Positions 1 through 12,100 of a stretch of 64,000 nucleotides of DNA are shown here, piece after piece. Position numbers and translations under genes: made by a program. The notes below the pieces were generated by a model. It did no database searches, was not told the DNA's origin, and saw only the letters and a program-made list of their open reading frames with translations. Numbering within the stretch: position 1 is the first letter of the stretch; the number at the start of each line of letters is the position of its first letter. This DNA is from Pholiota molesta (Eukaryota; Basidiomycota; Agaricomycetes; Agaricales; Strophariaceae): contig JACGCK010000007.1 of NCBI GenBank assembly GCA_014925825.1, positions 558,001 to 622,000 on the forward strand, given 5' to 3'.

Positions 1-135
1 CCATCCGCCGAGAAGAATCAAGAGCGAGGCAGCACCATCTGAAACAAGTCAACCAAGAAACCCAAAGGAAATGCACATCTACACCCTCCTCGCGCCTTCT
101 AATCAACAGCTCTCTTTTCTTCCCTTTCCCAAAAT
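1..135. other. 3' flank of the trehalose-complex gene
   Basis: Short AT/CT-rich stretch downstream of the stop codon of the minus-strand trehalose-complex gene; probably its 3' UTR. I see no other feature. Confidence 0.5.
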
Positions 136-3100
136 TCAATTCACCCCCATCGCACCAACGAACCCCTTCAGCACACCCAGCGTATCCTCGCTCTCCAACC
201 GCCACTTCGCATCCGTGCCCTTCCCGCTCGTGCTCACCGTCTCCGCCCCATCAAACTCATTCAGCCGCCTCAACAACTTCTCGTCCGAGCTCACCGCCAG
301 CAAGAAGTCGATCTCATGCGGCGCCCCCGCGTTGTCCCCGCTCCCCATCCCGCCGTACCCGCCGCCGCCCCCGTCCGCGCCGCCCCCGCCGCCAAGGAGC
401 GCCGGGAACCCGTTCGCGCTGCCGCCGATCTCGCTCACCGGCGAGAAGATGCCGCCGCTGCTCCCGCTGAGCGTGTCCGCGGCGGAGCGGTGCACGTGCG
501 AGCGCGCGGGCCCGCCAGGGTGCAGAATCGCGCCGACGGCGGTTGAGCGCGAGACATTGTTGGGCAGGACGAGGAAGCTGTTGCGCCCCGGGATAATGCG
601 CAGGCCGTAGCGCTCGCCGAGACTGGATGTGGGGGTTTAGTGAACGAGCTAGGTAGGAACCGGAGGGCGTAAAGGGCTCACCTGTCGAAGATGTGGTTCT
701 GCGCCTCCGCAGCCTGGCGCTGCGCCCACTGTCTATCAGGATGGTCGGTGCCGACGCCCGTCCAGAAGCGCCAGACCATGGAGGCTTGACGCTCCTCTAT
801 AAACGAGCCAGGCGTACGCTCCGTGAACTAGAGCAAGGGAATTATTTCAGTACTTCTACGCTCGACAAGAGAAGAGTAGAATGGGAGACATACATAGTTG
901 AGAATCTCCAAACAAGCGCTCTTCCACGTCAAGTTGAAGTTGGACACCATATTGATCCACTCCCCGCCAATCTGCTTTCCATTAGCATTAATTCCACTGC
1001 CAACAGCGCGCGTCTTGATGAAGCACCCATTCTCGGCCCTGGAAAAAATGCCATTAACAAACCGCATCCCAAAGGAGAGAAGCACGTACACAATCCCAAC
1101 CTTGGGCACCTTCTCCGCCACAGCCTCCAGCACGCCCCGCACCTGCAGCCCGCTCAGCAACCACACCTCATTCCGCCTATCCTCCGCCAGCTTCCCCAGG
1201 ACCGCCACCGCGCGCTCCGCCGCCTCCGGGAGCGCCGCCCCCGGCGCCGAGAGCTCCAGCACCGCCTTCTTCGTCAGATCGCGGCTCCACAGCGTCCCCT
1301 CAAAGTCGACCAGCAGCAGCCGCTTCTGCGAGTGCTTGTACTTGGAGACGAGCATGGCCGGCGTGAGGACGGGGACGGCGGACGAGGAGATGTTGAGGTC
1401 GTCGAGCGACGCGGTGTGCTCCGTGTTGGCGCGCACGCAGCGGTTGAGGAAGGACGTCACGAACGCCTGCGCAGTCTGCGTCGTGACGTGGTTGTGCAGG
1501 TCCTATGAGACAATTATTTTCATGAGCAAAGGTAATAAGACGAAACAAGAGAGGGAAAAAAAGGATACGCACCTCCCATCGCGAACGCGCCTCCTCATCC
1601 TCCATCGTCAGCGCCTGATGGATCGCGTTCGCCGTCCCCCGCGTATCCCACGGGTTGATCGCAATACACGACCGAAAGCCGCTGTAACTATAGCTCCCCG
1701 TGAACTCGCTCAGGATCAGCGGCCGGAAACTCCCCTCCTGGCACTCCACGTACTCGTGCGTGCGCAGCGCCATGCCCTCGCGCAGGCTCGTCACGATGAA
1801 CGCGTCCCCGACCGTCAGCAGCGCGAGGTACTGGCTGAACGTCAGGTCCTGCGTGTGCAGGAACACGACCGGCTGGTACGTCAGCGTCGAGTAGCGCGAG
1901 TTGATCCGCGCGACGACGTCCGTCACGCCTCCCGCCGCGGCCTCGTTCAACTCCGACGTCTGCAGCGCGACCTGGATGAGCACGACCTTGCCCTGCCACG
2001 CCGGGTACTTGTCGAGGAAGCGCTCGAACGCGGCGAGCTTGTGCTTCACGCCTTGGATCTCGTCAAGCTTGTCTCGCCCGACGAGGATTTTCATCCCAGA
2101 GTAGCGTTGCTTCAACACTTTCACCCATTCAATGACTTCGGGATCCTGCCTGTGAATGAAGTGTAAGAATGAAGAAAGTAAAATAGAATGAATATCGTAC
2201 TTGCGGTTGTGCAATTGGCGCACATCAATACCCATAGGGAAAACGCCGACATCCACGAACCGGCCGCGTTCGACGACACCGTCACGAACGATGCGCGGTT
2301 TATGCTCCTCGCCGAGCTCTTTCTGCAGCATCTCCTCGACGGTCAAGCCCTCGCCTTCGGGAACTTGGATGCCGCGAGGAAGCGCCTCAAAGCTAAGAAT
2401 ACGGCTCACGGTCTGCCTCCAGTGACGAGCATAGTTGGCCGTCTGGAAGCCGACCAGGTCCGCGCCGAGCATTCCCCGAAGCAGATCCTTGCGTACGGAA
2501 AGACACCGGAAAATCTCGGATGACGGAAATGCGACGTGCATGAAGAAGCCAATGGGCGTGGTGGGTGGAATTTTGGGTGAGAGGCGGAGGAGAGTTGGCA
2601 GGAGGAGTAGGTGGTAGTCGTTCACCCAGATAATGTCGCCTTCTTGATAATTTTCGATGATGGCATCCGCGAAGCGCTGGTTGACGGAAACGTATTGCTT
2701 GTACGATTCCGATGCGTGCAGCACAAGCTTTTTGGGCGCATCCGGAACGGCGTAGTGAAGACAAGGCCATAGAACCTGATGGCAGAATTCGTCGTAGCAT
2801 TTCTGGAATTCGGTATCAGGTATCCAGACAGGAAGCTGGCCACGCTGAGAGAGCATGCGTTCGTCGATATCTTTGCGGAGGTCCTCGCTAAAGCTGTCAG
2901 TGGCCGTGCCTAGTGTCCCGACCCAGAGTTTCTTCTTCATGCGATCGCCGACACTTTCAACGGCATTTTTGAGACCGCCATTGCAATGAGGATTGGGTTC
3001 CATGTGCCATGCTGGTAAGAAAGAGTCCGGAGAGTCGGTAGAAGGCGAAGCAGGATTGCGAGCACTGCGGCGGGATTGGGAGCGGCTCTGCTTGCGGCGG

Positions 3101-3588
3101 ACGCGGGGAGTAGATTGGGAGTCGGCGTGAGTAGTCTGATGCTTATGTGGGGTTGCAGCTGGCTTGGGCTCTGGTTCGAGTGCAAATCGTGTGGATTTGG
3201 AGTTCCCAAAGGGATTCGATGCCTCGAGGGTAGGCGAACGCGTCTTGGGTGTAGCGAAGCGGCTCTGCACAGGTACATTATTCGCAACTCTTGGACAACG
3301 GCGTCGCGGTGCTCACCTTGTCTTGAGATCGTCGACGATGCTCTTCAAGGGCCCGCTAGCGCTCGCAGCACGGGTGTGGGTTTTGTGAGAGGTGATGAGC
3401 GACGGCTTGAGCGGTTTCCCCGACTCGGCGACGCTGGCGAGACGGTGAGCAACGGCGGGAATGGTGGTGGCGGCATCGTCCTGGAGGGGGCGGGGCTCTG
3501 GGGTGGGGGGCGCGGACTCGCCGAGGACGGCGGAGGTGGGGAGGAAGAGGGTGGCGATGACGACGCGGTGGTTGCGGAAGGAGGACAT
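136..3588 (-). CDS. TPS3: Trehalose-6-phosphate synthase complex regulatory subunit (Tps3/Tsl1-like)
   Basis: Seven exons read 3588-3317, 3262-2201, 2149-1573, 1502-1090, 1038-894, 827-682 and 622-136. They sum to 3102 nt, an uninterrupted 1033-codon frame. A GT20-type trehalose-phosphate-synthase domain occupies the middle (WVNDYHLLLLP, then HVAFPSSEIFRC and ADLVGFQT). A HAD-type phosphatase domain follows (VDFEGTLW, then SERTPGSF-like FTERTPGSF near the end). The HV-FPSSE-FRC and QPVVFLH wording follows the yeast Tps3/Tsl1 regulatory subunits rather than catalytic Tps1. In the phosphatase motif the second Asp is Glu (DFEGT for DxDGT), which argues against phosphatase activity. The protein probably scaffolds or regulates the cytosolic trehalose synthase complex. 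The long N-terminus is Ser/Arg-rich; near the C-terminus there is a Gly-rich loop. The start is the first ATG of the frame. The catalytic Tps1 or Tps2 identity is the alternative and fits less well. Confidence 0.9.
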
Positions 3589-5817
3589 GTTGCGGAAAGT
3601 CGGCGGTTTCTGCGCTCATATAACCCAAAACGACGTCACGATCGATGACCTCTGCTTTCCACTTTTGGATGCGTCCTAATCAGTCCCTCGTGTGCTCCCG
3701 GAACGCGCTTTCCTACATCTTCCAGATTTCAGCTCGAATATAAGTATGCGAAAACCATGATAGAAGCATTTAACTATATTGTAATGTAGCTACGATTATA
3801 TTATACCCATTATGATGCCTCAGAAATGTTGTGTACCCATACAAGGGTATTAGAATCATTACGTGGGTAGTTGCAACTCCAATACAAATGTTCCCAATGT
3901 ACTGGAATTCGTTGGTAAGGTTTTCGCAAGCTTTTCAAGGACTTGTAACTCTCAAATTCCTCGCGTAGGATTCCAGCTCCATAAACCCTTGTAATGATCA
4001 CTTGCATTCTAATGGATTCTATCAAGATTCTATTATAGAACTGCTTTGCAAACGTCAGAAGTGTTCCGAGCATTTTATGGTGATTTATGTCATTGTAAGA
4101 AAGCCTTTACTTATCAAGTACCCTACATTTGCGCCCAGTGTATGGGATCTTAGTACAACTTATAGGATTCCTTCACCTAGTGTACATAGAGGGCGCTCTT
4201 TTGGTGATGGAGTCCATGTATGTATGCCAGTCGTAATATCATAAGCTCGTCGTGCTTGTGCGTCTTCTTTTATCTGCAAATCTTGCTCAATGGCCAAGAG
4301 AGTAGCGTTGGCCATAAAGCAAAACACCGAGTTGACGCGCTCAATGCCGTGGCGCCCAACATTTTTCGTGCAGAAACCCCGAGTATTGTCCTACCCACGT
4401 TCTTACCTTTGTGCCACTTATTCCGAGCTCCCTTCACCTTGCGATATGTTTAGCTTTTCATCTCGGCGCTCGTTGACAGCTGGCGTGTTATTTTTGCTGT
4501 ATCGCGGTAGTGCCGCGGCGCGAGCGGAACGTCATCCTCGCGCTCACGTCTTTGGTATGATGTTCGAATTTGAAAGCCGTCCGAGTCATAACATTTACTT
4601 CTGACGAAGACGTTGTATATCATCTGCCTTGACAGTGAGTTATGGGAATTAAGCTCGTTTGGGGTCTGCGTATGGCGTTCATAAGCTGTTCTCTGTGGAG
4701 GTCGCCCTTATAACCTTGTGAACCAAGCACAGAATTCTGGGCCAGGATCCATGCAAGCGCTCTAAGTAGCCCTAGGAAGACCATCCGAACAACATCAAAT
4801 TGTACGACGCTCCGCTATTCTTCTTGTACCGTTAATCTGTCCTTATCGCTTTGCTGAGGGCGAACGTGTCTTCGTGTCTCTGATTAGTACAGCTTTAATT
4901 GCTTGACTTCATCCTTCATCTGGAATGGAGCTGCCTCAGGCTCTGATCTGCCTCAATTCGGTCCAACGCTTGATTTTTTGTTACAAGGATACTTTCACAT
5001 GTAACCGTCGATTAGCGCATTTATCACAGCATGCTGTCAAGCATCTCAATCTACCCCAAACCTTTGTGTTTAACCCTCTAATATTATTGGGATCACGGAT
5101 AAATAAATTGGCTGAGAAAGGTCGAGCCGTTTTCTTGACAGCCTCGAGATCTAGAAGTCCTGCGCGCGCTCTTCAGCCCTACATTCTTGTGAAAAAATAT
5201 CTGTATGGGTCTGCTTGCGTTCAACCGACATCGCTGAATAATCGTATCGTAATTGCGAGGTACTTAAGTACAGAAAATGTTGAGATATTAATAGGTAAAA
5301 TACACACCCCAGAAAGACACCACGCGCACGCGCGCCGCCAAAAAATGCCAGCATAGGCGACGGGCGTTGAATTGAGCGCCCAGAAACTAAATTTAGCCAC
5401 TGCGGCAGCACATGCCGGCGTTAGTCTGATCTTCATAGGCGATGTTCAAGGAATGTACAGCCATGTACTCCTTGATCCACAGGGCACTTCCTATAGTCTT
5501 TCGATCATCATATTGATTAACTTCAGAGGCAGTACAAACATCAATAACGTACAAAGTATACATAATACAACGTGAATGCCACTGAAAACGCTGAAACTTG
5601 AACAAAACTTGAACGAACATTTATACAACTTTGAGGCCTTGAGGTCCGACATAGTGTGAGTTCGGAATAAGTTTCAAGGAGAAGTACGGCCTACTCTCAT
5701 GTCCATTCCCCTTTTCTTCTTCCGTTATGCCTTTGGCTAGGACCCTCTCTTTCAATAACAGGAGTAGGAGCAGCGGTATTTGGGGTGTTTTCATTACATT
5801 ATTACTCTATTTAGCAA
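3589..5817. other. Gene-poor region upstream of the trehalose gene
   Basis: No open frame here resembles a known family. The stretch contains the dispersed repeat at 3907-4211 and otherwise AT-rich, apparently non-coding sequence. Short ORFs (for example within 4925-5356) have no recognisable motif and no exon pattern that I could build. Confidence 0.5.
3907..4211 (+). repeat. Dispersed repeat, left copy (about 0.3 kb)
   Basis: This segment matches 35299-35579 in the same orientation, with scattered substitutions and small indels. The best-conserved core begins TAAGGTTTTCGCAAGC (3916) and continues past TCACTTGCATTCTAATGGAT. It ends around the GAGGGCGC block near 4190. I found no terminal inverted repeats or coding capacity. 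The copy sits about 320 bp upstream of the trehalose gene start. It may be a non-autonomous transposon relic. Confidence 0.85.
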
Positions 5818-6420
5818 TTGTACCTCAGGCTGGCGAATTGGATGGCGCAACGAGCCTTCTCATGCAGAGGGGGCGGATCCCGGGCCTTTATAACATATAT
5901 AAAATTCTCACGTTGCTCACCTCGACCTTCTTGGGTGTGCACATTCTACTTATCTGCCCAACCAACACGAGGAACCAGCGAATCGAAACTTGGCAAGGCA
6001 TCCCATATGGCAGGCGACCCAAAAGCTCTCAAGCTGGCATTGTTGTACTGGCGTATCGACATGGCCAACCTCAAATTCGGCGACGTTATCGTGCAGACGT
6101 ACGGTAGCCAGCTACTCATCTCTGACGGCATGTTGGACCGCCTAGTTCTGGGTGCGCAATGTCACAAGGTCCAAGACGTCGCTCAAATTGTGAAGGAGAC
6201 CAACTGGAAAGCAGATTGGGCTCAAGAATTTGGCCCGTCACTGCTCTTAGTCCTCTTTGCGTACTTTCCTCTACCCCCGGCGCCAGTTCCTGTTGTTCTT
6301 GATCCCATTTTAACCTTAGCTGGGTCCACGAGCACGATTTCGAACACAGATTGCTCCTACCTTGGCCTCAACGAAAATGACTCGGACGTGCTCGAAAAGC
6401 TGACAAGAATGTCAATATAA
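5818..6420 (+). CDS. Unrecognised ORF, possibly a fragment
   Basis: An uninterrupted 200-codon frame. The part from about residue 60 onward looks like real protein: it has balanced composition with segments such as LLYWRIDMANLKFGDVIVQT and NWKADWAQEFGPSLLLVLFA, and a Pro-rich FPLPPAPVPVV linker. The first 50 or so residues look like chance translation, so the true start or an upstream exon is unresolved. I cannot assign a family. A fragment of a mobile-element-associated protein is one possibility, suggested only by the repeat-containing surroundings. Confidence 0.35.
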   Translation: MYLRLANWMAQRAFSCRGGGSRAFITYIKFSRCSPRPSWVCTFYLSAQPTRGTSESKLGKASHMAGDPKALKLALLYWRIDMANLKFGDVIVQTYGSQLLISDGMLDRLVLGAQCHKVQDVAQIVKETNWKADWAQEFGPSLLLVLFAYFPLPPAPVPVVLDPILTLAGSTSTISNTDCSYLGLNENDSDVLEKLTRMSI

Positions 6421-6934
6421 GTGCGTACTGTGTAATTTGTCACATTGTCTCGTATTCTAATCATCTTTATCAAAGGTTTCTAACAGTGAATGTCCGCGAA
6501 AATTGGAGCAAGCAAGCACAAATAAGCAATCTAGGATCTTATACATCAGATAAGTAGAAGACTATAATTCACAATGAGAGGTGCAAAACTAGTCATTAGA
6601 GCACTCAGCACATAACTAATATACAAGACGTGCTGAATGAACTCTCGTTTGTATCGGAGAGATATGTCGGGATGTCACTGCATGTGTCGATGCAGTAATG
6701 TGAAAGTTACGTCGACCAACGTGGTAGCAGTTCGAGCGATTATCAATGGCATAGCATGTTAGTTAGAATAACCCGATGGTTGGGCCTTGCGCTGATGCGG
6801 GACCCCAAGGCGTCATGGCCTCAGAGATAAGATCAAATACGATCTCTGACACCGAAAAAACTGGAGAAAATCGCAAAGGAAAAGAAAGTCCGTGAATAAA
6901 GTAATCGATACAAATCCTACATCACACCTAATCA
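6421..6934. other. Intergenic stretch
   Basis: AT-rich sequence between the unrecognised ORF and the 3' end of the PP6 gene. No gene or repeat is visible to me. Confidence 0.4.
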
Positions 6935-8283
6935 TTACACGAAATATGGCATATTACTCTGCACAAAAACAGACGTCCGGTCAGTACCAGCACCCACACA
7001 TGTACGACAATAAAGAAAACGAAACGCACCAATCGTCGACCTTGCGACTGATCCCGGGCGTTCTCCGGCGCCGCATCATACACCGCAAAACTCCTCGACC
7101 CATCCTCGTGTACGGTCATAATCGAGGCCATATTTCCACAGCGGTAGCAGTAATTCGGCGCGGACCAGACGGTGACTAGTTGCTCGTCGAACATGTATTT
7201 GTACCCTTCTTGCACTAGCTGATGCGCGCGCGCGATGAGGTTGAGGGAGTTCACATGATTGAACTGAGGAAAGGATCTAAGTGCTTATAGGGACGATGGA
7301 GAAAAGAGAGGACACACCTCTTTCACTACGCTGCCGCCGAAAAGCCACCCCGCGCCTCTGGGACTCACAGCCCAGTTGTCGATGTCGTCAGGGTCCGACC
7401 ACATTAGGTCTGGCGAGGAAATTTGAGATATGAGAAGGGAAATAAATGTTCGCGAGTCGAGAGATGCTTACCGCAGAAAGCTCCTTCATGGGGGATCTCC
7501 TGCGCTCGCGATAGAGTTCGTATTGAGTCTAATGTGCGAATATCGGGAGATAGGCCACCGTGTACGCAAAGTGTTGTGCCATCAATGATCTGCAATTCGA
7601 AGGCCTCGTCGGTCCATGTATGAAAAGAGAGATAAGGATTTATAAGAGCGTACTGCGGCCAGGTTCAGAAAATCAAAGACGCCGCAACATGTTTTCCATA
7701 CACTTGCACTGCCGTACTTTTGTTGGCACTCGTCTTAGGCTGGAATAAGCTTCTGAGACGAGGCAGTCGAGCCTGGCACGAACCATAGAACCCATATACC
7801 TGCGTGATCTGTCTGCTCTCGTGGTTTCCGCGGAGGAGAGTGACTCTGTCAGGATATCTGTTCCGATACTAATCGTTACACATCGGATGCGGTGGGGGAA
7901 TGGAGATGCGTCTGCCCACCTGGCTTTCAGCGCAAACAGCAACGAGACGGTTTCCAGGCTGTAATGCCCCCGGTCCACGAAATCACCCTGGAGCGGAGAT
8001 CAGCCACACCCCATATCCAAAGGCCAGGAGACAACCTACGTGCCATGAAGATATAGCTCGTCTGCGGCACCTCGCCGCCCTTCCGCAGCAGCTCTAACAG
8101 ATCCCAGAATTGCCCGTGGATGTCGCCGCAGATGGTCACCGGGCTGGATACGGGCTGGATGTTGGACTCTTCGAGCAGGAGATTGCGCACGCGGTCGCAG
8201 AGCTTCTTCATGTCGGATTCTGGCAGATGCTGGCATGCGCGCAGTTGTTCGATCCATTTATCGGCGTCGTAGGTGTCGGACAT
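6935..8283 (-). CDS. SIT4: Serine/threonine protein phosphatase PP6 catalytic subunit (Sit4-like)
   Basis: Eight exons (8283-8044, 7987-7920, 7857-7784, 7733-7654, 7589-7472, 7409-7318, 7263-7030, 6958-6935) give 930 nt, a 309-residue protein, close to the usual PP6 length of about 305. All PPP-family metal and catalytic motifs are present: [19 protein letters not shown], the [10 protein letters not shown] loop and [11 protein letters not shown]. The wording [25 protein letters not shown] and [10 protein letters not shown] is closer to PP6/Sit4 than to PP2A. The enzyme would act in cytosolic and nuclear phosphatase complexes with SAP-type subunits (family knowledge). Two oddities: intron 1 appears to use a GC donor (ATG|GCACGT at 8043), and the C-terminus reads PYFV instead of the family's PYFL. 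No frameshift is seen. Confidence 0.92.
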
Positions 8284-9149
8284 GGCCGGGACTAGGGCCT
8301 AAGCTGAAGGCTCGAGGAATTGTGGATGGTATTGTTTGATTATAGTCTGATACTTAGGAGAGTGCTCGTGCTTTGCTTGGGACAGTGAGGGCCGGGCGAG
8401 ACAGTCGTGGGAATATTTTGTCGAAGTGTTTGAATGTTCATCGAGTTACTTTCTTGTTCCCCGACGTCCATCTTCTTTTACCTCTCAGCGCAGCGCTCAG
8501 TACTCAGTGCTCGTCCTCAACCATACAGAATATTATTTCTTTGCAGTTACGGGTCTTACTGTACGCCACCAATCACTCTTGAAGCCCGCTATTTCTTTTC
8601 GGACTACGTTTACATCGGATCCGGAGATTCATCCTAACGAGTTCTCGCCCCAGTGGGTCTGCAGATGAGACCGTATGTCAAACAAGCATGTTTACAAGTA
8701 TCTTCGATCTCGAAAAATTTCATCACCTTCTATTCTGACATCCTCCAATGTCTGCCTTTTTTCCTGGATCTCCACCTAAATCGCCGCGCTGCTCGCCTGG
8801 TAACAAGTCTCACCTAGCACTCAGTCTCTATTGTTGGCGCTACCTCCCATTCGCTTATTCTGTCCTGCCTATGCTGCTGACGTATTCACGACGGTACTGA
8901 AAGTCTGCGGCAGAATCTGGCGTCTTTTGGCAAACGGCACAAGTCCATATGAAGCTTGTGTCGTGATGGGTTCGTCTTAGGCTTGGTTCCTCCTTCAACC
9001 TTGCCCTCAAGGGTCTAGGCAATACTCTCGCCCTCATAAGTAGTTACCCTTGTGGCATCCTATAATTGTTCAAACTCAAGAAAGGTACTTCAATTCACAT
9101 TCAAAAAAGAGACATCGTCAACGATATACAATTTACCATTCCTATAATA
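8284..9149. other. Intergenic stretch, PP6 upstream region
   Basis: This holds the PP6 promoter side (higher coordinates) and the 3' flank of AAR1. The last part, from about 9109, is duplicated at about 14079 as the 3' flank of AAR2. No gene is recognised. Confidence 0.5.
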
Positions 9150-12100
9150 TCATATAAAGCCTACGCCTCGCCAATACGCAAGCCACGCCTTTACGTCTCC
9201 ATCGCTTAACTCTTCCAAATCGACCAATGTGGAGGAGATTTTTATGGCGCATTCAGTAGAAAGACGGGGAAATCCAAATGCCTCCAACGGAGTTTCCATT
9301 CCATTCATCTTCAACGCTATACTCCTATAAAAATTGAGCAGGCGCGAAGCTGCCAACGCGTCAGGTGCCGTGGGTGCATTTCCGTCTTGCAAGATCGCTA
9401 TATGTTCCAATTTCGACAACCATTCGTGGTATGGAACGAGAGGGACGGAAAGCTCCGAAGATAGTGCAGTTGCCAGCTTCGACCACGGCGTCGACTTCGG
9501 ATGGACGAGATGGACTATCTGGGACCCAGGGGACTCCATGAAGTCCACCAGGCTTCTTGCAGCGGCTTGCATGGGAATCCAGGGTACATCCTGCTCCCGA
9601 TGAATTAATACTAATTATAGTTGAGTGAAGTTTTGAGTGTTGAACTTGCCTTGCTGACGTTCGGGAGGCAGGAGACGGACTTTGCACTTTGGACCAGAGC
9701 GGGGAACCACTCTTTCGTATTCCAAAACCCGGTCGGACCTCCAGAGATTTGGCCAACGCGAACGATGACGGTCCTGAGTGGAGTCGCCGCTGATGCGGCA
9801 GCCAGTATCTGCTCTGATACCCACTTCGATTCCGTATACCCGGTCCCAATCGCTACTGGAGCTTCTATAGGCTGTTCGGAAAGAGTATCTGTGGTGGAAG
9901 GTGGGTTCTGAAATACGCCTATGGTACTTGTGTAGATCAGGGTAGGCGGTTGGTGCAGCGGAGACGAAAGAGCGAAGTCGATCAAGTTCCGAAGTCCCTT
10001 TATATTCGCTTCGAATGATGTGAGAGCGAGGTTGAAATCGACGGGCCAAGCTGGAGGAAACATGGTTAATGTGGATGCAGCAGAAGACCAGAATCGCTTA
10101 CCATTGTGGATGATATGTGTAACGGACTGTTGCATCTGGAGAGTACTACGGTCAGTGGTGTTATATCAGTTGATTTACAATTCACGACATACTATATCGT
10201 AGACAGATTTCTCAAGACCCCATTGATGCTGTTCCAAATGACCTTCGAGTAAAATCACCTTCTCAGACTCCAATATTTCGATCGGAAGTCCTTTATCAAC
10301 TAGGGATGCTACTTGTCGGTCTAGCAGGCTGGCAGACCCAGCTACCGAAGGTCGGTTGATGCAATAGATGCGTATGACGTCTTTATCCGCAACAAGCGCG
10401 CTGAGAACGAAAGCGCCTAACCCTCCGGTTGAACCCGTAAGGAGAACGCTTTTGCGACTAGGTGGCGACGTGCTGCCCACGGAAACGTGCACTGGGAAAC
10501 TGGCTGAGTACTTCCCAACCATTCGTACCATATCCTTCTCCTTTGCTGCGTTTGATGATCTGTCCGTATGTTTTCCAGAGACGTGAGCGACGAGGAATGT
10601 GGCCAGGCTGGAAATAGAAGGGTATTCATAGACGAAGTTATCGACATTTCGTCGCGTATCCAACTGGAAGCCATCTCGCAACGCACGCGTGAGTGCATTC
10701 CGAATCCATGTCGCCTGGAGACTGGGGAACATGAGCACTCAATGCAACACGGCAGACAAAACAATCTGTCCGTACCTGTCGCATCCGTGTTGGAAAATAT
10801 CATCGTCATCCTGAACGTCGTGCACCAGAACCCCGTGGACAACCGCTCTGACAAAGTTGGTGGTGGATATGATATCCCAATCTTTGGGAAGCGGTATGTT
10901 CGCCTGGGTCGTAGCCTCGACAGTATTATAAACGGCTTCTATCTCGTCTTCGTATTGCTTGATGATAACTTGGCGGCGCGCGGTACTCTTCGCCGTGTAT
11001 TGGAAGGGCTTGTCGGGTCTTGCAACAAGGATCATCTCCTTAAACAATCGCGAGTGCTGAGGTGCGAATTTGTTCATCTTCTGTATTGTTGGCCTATTGA
11101 TGTTTAGCATATGGGCGCGGTTTGAATAGTTGGTGGACAATACATACCATATCTTATTTCTAAAGTTCGCAAGTTCCCCTTCATCCGAGGGATCGAATTT
11201 GAAGGAAGGTTTCGGGTCGATAATGACACCAGCTTGGAATTTCCCTCGCCCAAACATCACTGATGATTGCACATGAGGGTCCTGATTGAGCATATTCTCT
11301 TTATCGATTCGTTAACCTCGTCCTCACGTCACAGGTATGCCAAATTACTCACCGAGAGGGCCTGGGTTAGTCTGCAGAAATTTGTTAATTAATGGAAGTC
11401 ATGAACAATCAAGTGAGTCCCATTAACCTTTTCTCCAGTGTTGTGCATTATCTGATCGTCGCTCCTGCCATATATTCTCCAATAACCAGGTTTGGTTGGG
11501 TGAGGTGACAAGAGATCTGATGTTGCATAGGCATCTATTCCATCTATTTTGGTGTTGATTACAGCTGGATGGCAATACGGATTGGACTGAATGTAATCAG
11601 TAAGTCAAACAGACGTGCGACAAGTCCTCGACTTACGACCATGACAAATTCAAATGTATTCTCTCCATATGGGACCATTTCAGCTTTTACCAAGTCGGGG
11701 AATTTGAAGTAATCCCAGTCATATTCTACCCGTGCTATGCATAAAAGAAAAGACATCAGCACAATAAAATCCGTGTCATGTCGGAATAGTATATCACCTG
11801 GAAGAATCGGGCTCATAATTCCGCCCTCCGTTCTGAGAAAGTGAGCTTCTTGAGCGCAACAATAGTGCAATCGAGGACTTACGATCCATAGAGAATGAAA
11901 ATGGAGACGCCTTGGGACGTCATATAGTCTCCAGCGGCTTTGTTCAATGGTCCGCCACCGAAAAGCTTTTGAAATTGCAATGAGCATGGAAGACCCCTCA
12001 TAATTTTGGAGGAATACTTACAACGCCACCGCGTGTAGCAAGCCATTTCACGTACTGCGGGTTCCGAGACCATGCCTGACAATTTTGTAAGCGTAGAGTC

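Noticed and set aside
898..2166. Long plus-strand ORF
   Set aside because: It overlaps the trehalose-complex gene on the other strand, has Arg-rich shadow composition and shows no motif.
4002..4244. Plus-strand ORF inside the left repeat
   Set aside because: The reading frame is not kept in the second repeat copy, so it is unlikely to be coding.
6935..8283. Identity as PP2A catalytic subunit
   Set aside because: Motif wording ([40 protein letters not shown]) matches PP6/Sit4 better than PP2A.
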